64,000 nucleotides of DNA from Sinonovacula constricta. Lineage: Eukaryota; Mollusca; Bivalvia; Cardiida; Solecurtidae. Shown here piece by piece: positions 1-10,994 of the stretch. Positions within the stretch are counted from its first letter, which is position 1. Every line of letters begins with the position of its first letter. The stretch is taken from positions 60,643,029 to 60,707,028 of the forward strand of contig CM017562.1 in the NCBI GenBank assembly GCA_007844125.1, in the 5' to 3' direction. A program made the translations under genes and the position numbers. The notes under the pieces were generated by a model. That model saw only the letters and a list, made by a program, of their open reading frames with translations, was not told the origin of the DNA and did not search any database.

Positions 1-290
1 AGCTATGGTCCATAAAATGTAAAAACAACAGATATTCAACATCAAAGGACAACAGTGTAGTCTAGCCACATATGTGCATACTTCAGAGTTGAAAGAAGCA
101 GTAGCATGTCAATCTAACCTTAGTCTTGACAGATGCAATGAGGCTTCCACATCACAATTAATTGCACAATTATCCCTTTATCATGCTACAGTTGTGATAA
201 AAATATTCAATTCTGCAATGTATGTTGACAACTTCATGCAGAGCTATTGTTCTTTTAAACACTAAGTAGCAAATATCATAATCCCGATCA

Positions 291-536
291 GAGATCTCCC
301 ACCTGGGCGCTAGCTGATCTGGAGATATACAGAGAGCTCCCACCTGGGCGCTTGCTGATCTGGAGATACACAGGGAGCTCCCACCTGGGTGCTAGCTGAT
401 CTGGAGATACACAGAGAGCTCCCACCTGGGCGCTAGCTGATCTGGAGATACACAGAGAGCTCCCACCTGGGTGCTAGCTGATCTGGAGATACACAGAGAG
501 CTCCCACCTGGGCGCTAGCTGATCTTGAGATACACT
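291..536. repeat. 41-bp tandem repeat, six units
   Basis: Six head-to-tail copies with unit starts at 291, 332, 373, 414, 455 and 496. Each reads approximately GAGAGCTCCCACCTGGGCGC followed by TAGCTGATCTGGAGATACACA. Copies differ by one to three bases (GGGCGC versus GGGTGC, CTAGCTG versus CTTGCTG). There is no coding sense in any frame. The sequence is GC-richer than its surroundings. Confidence 0.95.
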
Positions 537-699
537 ATCTGCCTAAATATGATCCAGTTATACTTAGCAGGTTAAGTGTTTATTAGTGATCTACATTTGG
601 AAATTTCAAAGCTTTTGTCAATATGTAAATAGATCAGTTGGCCCAATTAACTAGATACTTAAGAAATTCACCATTTATGAAAATACAATAAAATGTTTA

Positions 700-1034
700 A
701 GAAGGTTTATACAATGTGTCAATGTGTGCCTAAAGGTTTGTGCATGTTTGTGTGTCTGTATGAATGACTGTGTCTGTATGACTGTATGTGTGTATGTCTC
801 TATGACTGTATGTGTGTGTCTGTATGTATGACTGTGTCTGTATGACTGTATGACTGTGTGTGTCTGTATGAATTACTGTGTCTGTATGACTGTATGTGTG
901 TGTGTCTGTATGACTGTATGTGTGTGTGTCTGTATGTATGACTGTATGTGTGTGTGTGTCTGTATGACTGCACGAGTCTGCACGTATGACTGTGTGTGTC
1001 TGTATGATTCTGCGTGTGTCTGCATGTATGACTG
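700..1034. repeat. Minisatellite, left block (TGTATGACTGTGTGTG type)
   Basis: Degenerate tandem repeats of TGTATGACTGT with TGTGTGTC or TGTCTG spacers. This is the same repeat family as the large block that resumes at 1346. The two blocks are interrupted by a SINE, so they were probably one array. Open frames here are low-complexity by-products. Confidence 0.9.
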
Positions 1035-1345
1035 TTTATTTTTATTGGGTTAATTATCCCACCAGCTGTATTTCAGTTATCTGGTGACTGTGTCCACTGG
1101 AAGCAAATATAGTGCTGCCTTCATTGTGTATAGGATGCCATGAGCAGGTGACATGATACCACACCCAGTCACATTATCCCGACACCAGACCAACCAGTCG
1201 TGGAACTACCCTTATATTTGCTTGAGCATTAGCAAGGAAGCTACACCACTACCATTTTAAACAACTTTGTTGTCGCAGCCCGGGATCGAAACCAGGGCCT
1301 CTTGTACCTGGAACCGATGCTCTACCGATTGCGCTACCAGGTCCA
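1035..1345 (-). mobile_element. tRNA-derived SINE, family B, minus strand, inside the minisatellite
   Basis: On the minus strand the element begins at about 1345 with a tRNA-like head: an A-box-like GGTAGCGCAATCGGTAGAGC followed by a B-box-like GGTTTCGATCCC. A body of about 200 bp with no coding potential follows, and the tail runs toward 1035. The same sequence recurs at 21143-21655 and, shortened, at 43689-43861, with a diverged plus-strand relative at 42900-43170. Satellite units flank it on both sides, so it inserted into the array. A clean target duplication cannot be picked out because the target is itself repetitive. Confidence 0.8.
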
Positions 1346-3300
1346 GTGTGTATGATTGTGTGTCTGCATGTATGACTGTGTGCATCTGCATGTATGACTG
1401 TGTGTATGACTGTGTGCATCTGCATGTATGACTGTGTGTGTCTGCATGTATGACTGTATATTACATGTATGACTGTGTGTATGACTGTGTGTGTTCGCAT
1501 GTATGACTGTGTGTAGGACTGTGTGTGTTACATGTATGACTGTGTGTAGGACTGTGTGTGTTACATGTATGACTGTGTGTATGACTGTGCGTGTTACATG
1601 TATGACTGTGTGTATGACTGTGCGTGTTACATGTATGACTGCGTGTTGCATGTATGACTGTAATATGTATGACTGTGTGTGTTTGCATGTATGACTGTGT
1701 GTTACATGTATGACTGAGTGTTATGTGTTTGGCTGTGTATTAAATGTATGACTGTGTGTGTTTGCATGTATGACTGTGTGTTACATGTATGACTGTGTGT
1801 CTGCATGTATGACTGTGTGCATCTGCCTGTATGACTGTGTGCATCTGCATGTATGACTGTGTGCATCTGCATGTATGACTGTGTGTATGACTGTGTGCAT
1901 CTGCCTGTATGACTGTGTGCATGACTGTGTGCATCTGCCTGTATGCATCTGCCTGTATGACTGTGTGTATGACTGTGTGTATGACTGTATGCATCTGCCT
2001 GTATGACTGTGTGCATGACTGTGTGCATCTGCCTGTATGACTGTGTGCATCTGCCTGTATGACTGTGTGCAATCTGCCTGTATGTCTGTGTGCATCTGCA
2101 TGTATGACTGTGTGCATCTGCATGTATGACTATGTGTATGACTGTGTTACATGTATGACTGTGTGTTACATGTATGACTGTGTGTTACATGTATGACTGT
2201 GTGTTATGTGTTTGACTGTGTATTACATGTATGACTGTGTGTGTTTGCATGAATGACTGTGTGTTGCATGTTTGACAGTGTATTACATGTATGACGTGTT
2301 ACATGTGACTGTGTGTTACATGTATGACTGTGTGTGTTTGCATGTATGAATGTGTGTTACATGTTTGACAGTGTGTTACATGTATGACTGTGTGTTACAT
2401 GTTTGACAGTGTATTACATGTATGACGTGTTACATGTATGACTGTGTGTTACGTGTATGACTGTGTGTTACATGTATGACGTGTTACATGTATGACTGTG
2501 TGTTACGTGTATGACGTGTTACATGTATGACTGTGTGTTACGTGTATGACTGTGTGTTACATGTATGACGTGTTACATGTATGACTGTGTGTTACATGTA
2601 TGACTGTGCGTTACATGTATGACTGTGTGTTACATGTATGACTGTGTGTTACATGTTTGACAGTGTATTACATGTATGACGTGTTACATGTATGACTGTG
2701 TGTTACATGTATGACTGTGTGTTACATGTATGACTGTGTTACATGTATGACTGTGTGTTACATGTATGACGTGTTACATGTATGACTGTGTGTTACATGT
2801 ATGACGTGTTACATGTATGACGTGTTACATGTATGACTGTGTGTCTGCATGTATGACTGTGTGTTACAAGTATGACTGTGTGTCTGCATGTATGACTGTG
2901 TGTTATATGTATGATTGTGTGTTGCATGTATGACTGTGTGTTGCATGTTTGATTGTGTATTATATATATGACTGTGTATTACATGTTTGACTGTGTATTA
3001 CATGTTTGACTGTGTGTTACATGTATGACTGTGTATTACATGTTTGACTGTGTATTACATGTATGACTGTGTGTTACATGTTTGACAGTGTATTACATGT
3101 ATGACTGTGTTACATGTATGACTGTGTGTTACATGTTTGATTGTGTATTACATGTATGACTGTGTTACATGTATGACTGTGTGTTACATAAATGACAGTG
3201 TATTACATGTATGACTGTGTTACATGTATGACTGTGTGTTACATGTTTGACAGTGTATTAAATGTATGACTGTGTATTTCATGTTTGTGTGTTACATGTA
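1346..3300. repeat. Large minisatellite, right block (~19-bp units, degenerate)
   Basis: About 1.95 kb of tandem units centred on ACATGTATGACTGTGTGTT (19 bp), with 16-bp shortened units (ACATGTATGACGTGTT), TTTGACAG variants and a GCATCTGCATGTATGACTGT sub-family in the first 700 bp. The sub-families occupy different parts of the array, which suggests local amplification. The His/Thr/Ser-rich frames on the minus strand come only from the repeat period. Confidence 0.95.
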
Positions 3301-3330
3301 CTGTTATATGACTGTGTGTGCACACATCTG

Positions 3331-5217
3331 TGACTTTATAATAGTAACTGTTGTATGCATTAAAATCTTGTGTAATTTGTGATGTTATTTTCAAGTGACA
3401 CAACATAACACATGCTTATGAGGGCCCAATGTGTTCCAATGACAAAAGATACAAACCACACAATGAGTAAACTAATCTATCTTATACAATATCACATTAT
3501 AAGAACAACATATTTAGTAGAAAATTCCAGCCTTTCTTTACTATACTCATATTTCATCTAAGTAGAAACAGGAAAACACTTTCTATTGTAGTTATCTGTA
3601 ACTTGAGTTTTAAATTCAACACAACAAAATGGCGAAGGCTGAGTCTCACAAGTGAATAAGAAGAAAATAGTCTTGTGTCGTCTTGAGTCCAGATTAATTT
3701 AGAAACCTTTTATGAATAAATCACTACATTTATTGTTTGCATTCTTATTTAAACATTGGCATGTCAGTCTCTACAAACAAAGGCAGATCAGACAATTTAC
3801 CCATAAAGATTATGATAAGAAAATATTCAGACTGCCTATAGGTAAACTTATAATATTCTGTTATAAATTAAGGTAAAGGTTCATACAACATAAATGCAAT
3901 GATCACTGCTGTGCATACCAGTATGTGTGAAATAGGACTTAAATTATAACATGCTAACAAACTATAAATGTACACAAATACAACTGTATTCTAAGGTTAT
4001 TAATGCTCATTCATTCTGATTCTGTACATCAAAATGAGTTAAAATACTTAAAACTAGACAAAAAAAGGTCTGATGATGGTGTTTAAAAGAACTGAATGAC
4101 AGCTCAGTTCAGATGAAGTGTTGTTTTAGACAACTTATGTCCACAGAAACTTAGTCTTGGTCTGGAATCATCATATTTGGTACATGGAGCATGACAATAT
4201 TACCACAGATATTCCTGTTTCACATACCACCTACTATACCATTCCTGTTTCACATACCACCTACTATACCAAGATAGAGGAACATCTTAATTAGCCTGTA
4301 GGTCCAACACTGAGGGGGGATACAGTTGGGTTTAAATCAGTATTTATCTTGAAACATAAGTTTAAAACTGACAATACACATTAGTTACAACAATTACAGC
4401 ACAAAGTAGCTTGTATAATTGCCAGAGACTCTGCAGTTAATAGTACAGACACTGATCAGACAGTTCACCATCTGGAGTTGGCTGATTTGCATCTACACTA
4501 TTTGCCTGTATGTTTGACAAATAAAAATACATCAATATAACTGACTGTTTAACAACGAGGCTGGGAAGTAGACACACTTGATACATATAAGTACTCTTTA
4601 CCAAACAAGTTTCTTTTATAAAGTAATGAAATGGCATTACTCAATAAAGGAAGGTTAAGCCTTACTTCATCTTAAAAAGAAACAAAATTGAAATAAGCTA
4701 TACAGAAAAGATCAAGCCAGTAAATGGAAAAAGTGTCTTGAAATGGACGACAAATAATACCAAATTTAACAAACAAAAAGGATCTTGACTATATTTAACT
4801 TACAAAACACAACAAACAGGTATTTGGTTGAAATGGGCATAAGTATGAAAAGCAAAACTGATAAACCACAAAGCAGTTGTGTATACAGTAAATATAATAT
4901 CTAGCTAGAAACACATGCACATTCTCCCTGAGGTGAGTTAGATATGGTTACATACTGAGTCCAGTCAACCAGATTCCACTACTGAAATATGGGGCTTTTG
5001 CCTTTAACACACAACCTTATATCTGCCAGTAAAACTTGTAGATTTGCAAAAGTTTATAAAATTAATGGCAGTTTAAGTTAAATTAATTTCTTTTTTCAAA
5101 AAGTCCTGGTAAATTTTGACCCAAGCATATAATATTAATACATACAAAATATCATCAAGAAGCAATTTTAAGGAATATCCACAGCACAAGGTTTAGTGAT
5201 GAAATATAAACATTTAT
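3331..5217. other. Non-coding stretch, no gene recognised
   Basis: AT-rich single-copy sequence without a convincing exon. It lies downstream (minus strand) of the stop codon at 5218-5220, so part of it may be 3' untranslated sequence of that transcript. A perfect 30-bp tandem duplication lies at 4211-4270. Confidence 0.5.
4211..4270. repeat. Perfect 30-bp tandem duplication
   Basis: The 30-bp sequence beginning ATTCCTGTTTCACATACCAC at 4211-4240 is repeated without change at 4241-4270. The identity suggests a recent slippage or duplication event. Confidence 0.95.
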
Positions 5218-5424
5218 TTATTTGGCTCTCTGAATGTCATGTTTGCAACAAAATCCCAGGATGTCAGTGTGGAACAGGTTAGGAAAGATTTGTAAAGTGT
5301 GCTGGGGGACGGGGAGTAGACAACATGGCACCTTTCTGCCCCGCCCTCTGCCCGAGGGCCCAGCAGGATCTGTGGGACTGACACTGCCATTGGTCAGCTC
5401 CTCATCATCTTCATCATCATCATT
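5218..5424 (-). CDS. Unassigned terminal or alternative exon, acidic then RGRGRK-containing
   Basis: I do not recognise the product. On the minus strand an acceptor (…CCTGAGACAG) precedes an open frame starting with an acidic run (NDDDEDDEELTNGS), then a Pro/Ser segment and a basic RGRGRK stretch, and then a less protein-like tail ending at a TAA at 5220-5218. GC content is well above the surroundings, as expected for an exon. A possible internal donor (AAAG/GTGCCA) directly after RGRGRK would make the tail intronic, so the true 3' end is uncertain. The frame is phase 0 and matches the phase-0 donor of the exon-like segment at 5850-5711. Same strand as the kinesin-13 exons upstream, but it does not resemble any kinesin-13 segment. 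It could be an alternative 3' end of that gene or the end of another gene. Confidence 0.4.
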   Translation of the reverse strand, partial: NDDDEDDEELTNGSVSPTDPAGPSGRGRGRKVPCCLLPVPQHTLQIFPNLFHTDILGFCCKHDIQRAK

Positions 5425-5710
5425 CTGTCTCAGGAAACACACACTAAAGTTTAACATTCAGTTTTGCTACTTATATGACTGCATAGATTTGATAATGAGG
5501 GACCTGTAATGCCTGCCCAGAATAAGGCTTTCTAAGATCTTATGGTCAAACTTTTAAACAAAACATTCTTACAAAATTTCTGTGAATGACACATAAATGT
5601 GACGGTGCAGATGTTTGGATGATTGAAGGTTGGACAGACAAGCTTATGCTTAATAATGAGGGACTAAAACCCAGATGATAGTAACAAAATCCTGAATGAA
5701 AAGCCCTTAC

Positions 5711-5850
5711 TCTAATTCCCCGATTTACTCGTCTAAGCTCCTCATGAACTACTTTGATACTGGCCACAAGATCATTGTAAAAATGTTTCTCAGCATTCTC
5801 AGCATTCCATTGTGTAACCATTTTCCTTATAAATTGTACCGCTTTATATT
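5711..5850 (-). CDS. Unassigned exon-like segment, helical and charged
   Basis: The minus-strand frame is open from 5860 to 5711 and encodes a helix-like charged stretch that includes FIRKMVTQWNAENAEKHF and VVHEELRRVNRGIR. It ends at a good donor (AGA/GTAAGG, boundary 5711/5710) in phase 0, which joins in frame to the acceptor at 5424. The upstream acceptor is not clear: several AG dinucleotides lie between 5825 and 5851 without a strong pyrimidine tract, so the start given is approximate. I do not recognise the family. No kinesin motor, neck or coiled-coil motif is present. Confidence 0.33.
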
Positions 5851-7015
5851 TCTTGCAACTTTATTTTTTGTGGTACAAGGTCGAAGTCTTCGAAGTTTAT
5901 AGTTCATTACACACCTCTGAGATAATAACAATTGTCTTGATAACAAGATCTAGACTTTAATATACATCATAACCTCACAGCCTTCCTGCAGATAAAATCT
6001 TGGACCTTTCCTTATGCGATGGTTCACTTTATACAGTACCAATCATTAAACAAACCCTGTTTAAGTACATATCCATAAACTCTTGACTAACTGTAATACA
6101 GTAGTAAACTGGCTCAAACTAAATTAATGTTCCTAGTGACACAAGAAAACATAATGTAATACATTAACCTTGAGTGTCAATCTCATTAAGTTGTAAGGAC
6201 ATATTCAAACAATTTGTGGGAAATGAATTAGTTTAGGAGAAATCATAGTCTAATAAACTGATTTGGTTATAAGCAGACAAGTGTATACATTCAATCATAG
6301 CCTGGAGTAGAGTGACAATGGCTGGTCCCACCACTGGAGAGGGGGTCTAGGTGAGCGACAAGTTTAAAATTAACAGGTAGTAGTGTGTCCCATTGAATGA
6401 CTCTTAAATCTATTGTGCTAGCAATATATTATCTTAGTATCATTGAAGGATAAACATTGAAAACATGAGACCAAAGTAAACATAAAAAATGTATTATTTT
6501 TTAAAAATAAATTCTGTCTTTAAATCTTGTTTTGTTTTAAAAAATAAAAAATTCCAATAAGAGGGTGTGCAATTACCCTGGCAAGTTTTTCAAAAGACAC
6601 ATAATGTGTACATAATATTATACTACAGTAAGAAGACAATTAACAAGCTAGAAACTACATATATGAAAACTGAGGGGTCTTTGTATTTCTGTATAAGTTA
6701 TTGTGTTACATAAACCATTCCCAGTTACTAGACAAGCAAAGCTGAACAGATATGTAGTTATAGCATTTCACATGCTTCCCAACTTTACTTTAGAATATTG
6801 CCTTTTACAATCTGTGTATGGGAAGTGAAAATCTCTTGGACAGATTGAAACCGTCTGACTTATGTCAACATTCACCATCAGTACATCATGTTGGGTTATA
6901 ATGACGGACCCTACGTTGAAAAGCATGAATTACAGTAAATACAAGACATGGACACATGGAACATGAAGGTTATATAAGTCTTGACTATGCACATGTCCCC
7001 ACCACTGGTTCTTAC
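5851..7015. other. Intron-like sequence between minus-strand exons
   Basis: AT-rich, without a supported exon or recognisable repeat on either strand. Confidence 0.45.
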
Positions 7016-7123
7016 AACATTTAGGGATGCAGGTCTGCCTGATCGTGGCCGAGTATTGCTACGTCTCAGATGACAAATATCCGATGGGCTCCTGCCTAAA
7101 CCTTGACTTCCATTCTCTGTAAC
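7016..7123 (-). CDS. KIF2: Kinesin-13 (KIF2-type), coding exon 4
   Basis: A 108-nt minus-strand exon with acceptor TTTAG at 7125-7124 and donor GTAAGA at 7015-7010. Both ends are phase 0. It encodes 36 residues (76-111 of the predicted protein), a Ser/Arg-rich linker containing ENGSQGLGRSPS and TRPRSGRPASLNV. In kinesin-13 proteins the segment between the globular N-terminal domain and the basic neck is poorly conserved and rich in Ser/Pro/Arg, so assignment rests mainly on phase, strand and order after the exon at 9798-9724. The next expected element, the Lys/Arg/Glu-rich neck leading to the motor, is not seen in the remaining 7 kb to the left. It is probably beyond the window. Confidence 0.6.
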
Positions 7124-9723
7124 CTAAAGGGCATACAAGCCAACTGAACCACCCTAATGACAAACCCATGCTTACTTTAGCATGCCTATTACTATAATTT
7201 ATTGCAAGAAGATAATGAAAGTCATAATCTAGAATTACTATACCAGAAAACATGAATGCTCTTATAGACACCAATCTGCCAGATAACAGTGATGAAATAT
7301 CTACTGACTTACTCAACACAGATCTCACAAGACATTGCACTTATCCTAGTGCTGGAGTCTGATAGGAACAATGGTAACACTAACATTACTGGTAGCTAAA
7401 TCTTTTCACGGGTGCAACAAAATATTGTTAGTTAATTCTTTGCCTATAATGTTGGTTAATACTAAACAATATGACCACTACTTGCATACAGCTTTTTAAG
7501 ATGACTACAGTTCAAAATAATAAAAAGATAATTAATGATAAAATATTATCAAATGCATTTAAAGTGGAAACTTATTAACTTCACAATTAATTAATATTGT
7601 TGATTTTTTTCTTAGGATTAAGATTCAGATGTAAAAATAATCTAATTTGTGCATAATTTGCCACTTCAATTCAGGCAAATTAACATTTTTCATGTTTTCA
7701 AGTGAAAACCTGGTTGTTTCTGTTCCTGCTAAGGTGCTTAGCTTTTTCCATTTAAATGCAGCACTTATCCACACATGTATGTACACAAGTGAAGGACAGT
7801 GCCTTTAAACCAGCCAATACTATTGAAGGGTAATTTATCTACTGTGCAGCACTATTGTACAGGTGCAGGTTTAACACATGCCAGCACACTTGAGCACAAG
7901 GTAACACAATCTAGAAACAGGGCTTATTTGCATTATCAGACATCTGAGTTGTCAGTGTATTTTTATTTTTGACTAATTTTGGAAACCATGGTTGAAAAGT
8001 TGTTAACAGCTTCACAACATTCAACCGTTTCCAATCAAAGTGATTGACATATTCATGCTCTTTGTGTTTTTTTTTCCATAATGATAGATGGTTAAAGTTA
8101 ATCGCTATTATTTCATTTGATGGTGTTTTATTAGTAGTTGTTGAAATAAAACATACTAAAATGCAAATAACTTTTTTTCTGACCACTTGTTCATGTAGTA
8201 ACTGCTGATTTCAGATAAGAAATGATTTTAAAAGTTTCAGCACTTTTGGCTTGTTTTACAAGCATTTTTTAGCTTTATGAGAACCTAAATGTTTTCAAAT
8301 AGAAAAGTTTAACTCTATGTTCCGGGTGCTGTTTATATGATTTGGAAACAAAAGCAAACAACTTTCTCAAAGAGAAATAATTAAACTTCAAAATATCTTT
8401 CCAACTCTAGATCCCGTCCCAACTGCTCTAGTAAAACTAATCCCACTAATGCACCTCAAAATATTCTGTGAAATTAACTAACAAGGTATATGCAACAATA
8501 ATGTTTCTTTATTGATTTCTGTCATGTGATTGTCAATTTTTTAGGGAAATTATCTCTGACCCTGGTTTTCCCAAAAGTGGGATGGACTTATAAAAGGGTT
8601 AGATGGTGATTGTCTTCGTTTTTTTTAATTTTGTAATTTGAAGTAATGTGCACATTTTCTGCACATGTACGAAACAAAGCCTCTTATACTGGAAGATAAC
8701 AAAGGATGGCGTTCTCAGTATTATCCGTGCAGAAAAAGTGTGTGTAAAGCAAAAGTTTTATATCTCTGTCAGAATATCCGAATAGCAATGATATGTGTGT
8801 CATTGTATTCCGTCAGCCAGAATATGAATGTAATGGATTAATTAATTTCTTTTGCACTTTTTTCGCCGGTCAGGACACCCTTGTAATTTTTATCTTTCCA
8901 GGCCAAAATTTGACAGTCAGAACCGTCGGACCAACAGAATGTAGCCAAACGGTAGCTGAGAGCCATAACCAGGGCCTGAAGTTTCAAAGCTGTCAGCTTG
9001 AGTTGGAGACTACTCAATATCTGATTGGCTGAATAGAAATAAAAATGAAATTTGACATCTAGCCAATCAGAAAATAGAGGATGATCTCAGCCTCAAGGAT
9101 ATATAAACTCAAGCCCTGGGTTGCTTGTACAGATACAAACAGTGTAGGTACTGATGTGTGCTGGCAGGATAGAGGATGAAACCATGGTCTGTTAGTCTGT
9201 CACAGGTGAACAGGATATCATAGAGGATTGGTTGAATTATAACTATATGGTGATGGATAATCAGTTATGAAAGTGAAATTACACAATAAAATCTGCCATA
9301 AACATAAATCAAACAGTAAAACATTTTTATATATTTGTTTTTAACAAACTTCAATTTATCAATATAATCATCATTGGCCAACTGTCAATGGATGATAGGG
9401 GCATGGTTCAAATAACATCATTCTTATTAGAGTTACAAATTTGAAAATTCAAAGAAACAATAAATATACAGTAAACTTTAATTTAAATTATCAAAATCAT
9501 CAACGTGAAGGTCAATTTAGCAAGTAATCATTAAACTTAAATTATTAAAAGAATGTTACGATGAAGGTTAAGATTTTTTTTTTATCAAACATTGATAAGA
9601 AGTAACAATATGAAAGCTTAAGTCCCTATCCAAGTGTCAAGAAACGACTGTAAATGTAGATATAACATGAGTGTCAACTGAACTACGAGTGTCAAGAGCC
9701 AGTTCCTGGCAGGGGTCACATAC
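7124..9723 (-). other. Kinesin-13 intron 3
   Basis: A 2.6-kb intron inferred between exons 3 and 4, with phase-0 boundaries. AT-rich. It contains a short foldback element at 8969-9119 and otherwise nothing recognised. Confidence 0.55.
8969..9119. mobile_element. Short foldback (MITE-like) element
   Basis: A 151-bp segment whose ends are imperfect inverted repeats: CCAGGGCCTGAAGTTT at the left and the complement of CCAGGGCTTGAGTTT at the right. The inner arms share CTTGAG and CTGATTGGCT in inverted orientation. No clear target-site duplication is visible and there is no coding potential. The CAGGG terminus is common in hAT-derived elements, but that assignment is only inference. Confidence 0.45.
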
Positions 9724-9798
9724 CTGAGAAGAGTGAGTATCCCGGGTACCAGCAACCTGCAGGTGAGGGTTCAAAGACAGGATGGCATCAACCTCAAT
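9724..9798 (-). CDS. KIF2: Kinesin-13 (KIF2-type), coding exon 3
   Basis: A 75-nt minus-strand exon, phase 0 at both ends, with acceptor TTTTAG at 9800-9799 and donor GTATGT at 9723-9718. It encodes 25 residues (51-75): IEVDAILSLNPHLQ and then a Gly/Thr/Ser segment. The first part corresponds closely to the IDLESIFSLNPDL segment that follows TKGKE in vertebrate KIF2 proteins, so the exon continues directly from the exon at 18666-18572. This closes the conserved N-terminal domain that in kinesin-13 contributes to targeting to centromeres or spindle poles. Confidence 0.8.
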
Positions 9799-10340
9799 CT
9801 AAAACAAGCAAATGTATAACAATAAGGTTCATACAACAATCAGGTAGTATAACAAAAGAACTATGAGTTGGTAAATGTTTATGAACTGAAGTCAACTAAT
9901 TGACTCCCTAACACATTACAAGATTGGTTTAGATTTGATAACAAGTGATAAGAAGAAAGTGTGTCCTTCCATAAACCTAGCTTTTCCTTTGTCACGAAAT
10001 AATTACAGCCTTTGTCACAACCCAATTTCCCAAAGCCCAGGCAAGTAATTTCGGCTTCAGACAAGTAGAAATTCCTAGACACCAACCTAAACAGGCAAGT
10101 CACTTTTTTGCATGCTCTTTTTGCAAAAAAATTTCCTTTACTGCATTTCACGTTGCCTTTCTCGTATTACTTACGCATAAAGCTGTGACGTTCATAAAGC
10201 TGTGACGTAAGTTTTAGGGAACGTCTAAATCTTAGAAGTGCTAGCTTATTAGTTTGTGATAAATAAGCAGTTACACTGTAAAGTCTGTGTCAGATGCGTG
10301 CTGTTATGTTCATCATAACATAAGCGTTTATCATGCAGTA

Positions 10341-10617
10341 GGGATTGGGATGGGGATTAGCCGGCATTTTTGTCGATATTGTGCAGTGACATTTCTATCA
10401 TTATAGCACAGGGGCACTTATGAGGTGCCCAGGGTCTGAACCCGGCTGGTCCATTATACTGACACCGACGAAATGCTGTCCCCTTAGTCCCGAGCGTTAG
10501 GAGGGAAGCCACTACTACCAACTTTAAAGTCTTTAGTTTGACCCGGCCAGGGTTTGAACCCATGACCTCCCGGTCTGCAAGTCGGCACTCTACCACCTGA
10601 GCTATTGGGGCCGGTTA
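10341..10617 (-). mobile_element. tRNA-derived SINE, family A, minus strand, with 12-bp target duplication
   Basis: On the minus strand the element starts at about 10617 with a tRNA-like head: GGCCCCAATAGCTCAGGTGG as A-box region and GGGTTCAAACCC as B-box. It ends at 10341 in a tail of repeated CCCAATCCC-type units. Perfect 12-bp direct repeats TATCATGCAGTA flank it (10329-10340 and 10618-10629), which defines the insertion exactly. It is about 277 bp. The same family is at 54000-54270 and 61706-61984. The short predicted proteins here are frames of the SINE. Confidence 0.93.
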
Positions 10618-10994
10618 TATCATGCAGTATAAATGGAATTTTTGAAACAGAACAAGCATATTACCTAAGACTTTTAACAATGTGGTTTTACACACTTTCA
10701 CCAACATGATGAAAACAAAGTATGTCATGGCTGCTCATCCCAAAATATATAAAAAAAGCTGCAGAGTCCACAGAAACTCCCACGAAAGTATACGAGACCA
10801 AGCATGATAGATCTTTCAAACCACACACGAAGACTGGTAGGGTATGACTGATATGATAAAGGCCCAGTCTAAATGTGAATGAAAAATTCACAAAGTGGAA
10901 ATAAATAAGGAGAGATTATTTCTTGTTTACATGCTGTATTTAAAAAAGACATATATGTTTGGGTGTTCATATCATGGTTCAGACTGCCTAAATA

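Noticed and set aside
1249..2123. Several overlapping minus-strand His/Thr/Ser-rich open frames and a plus-strand Cys/Val/Met-rich frame
   Set aside because: They follow the period of the minisatellite in every frame and have no non-repetitive protein content.
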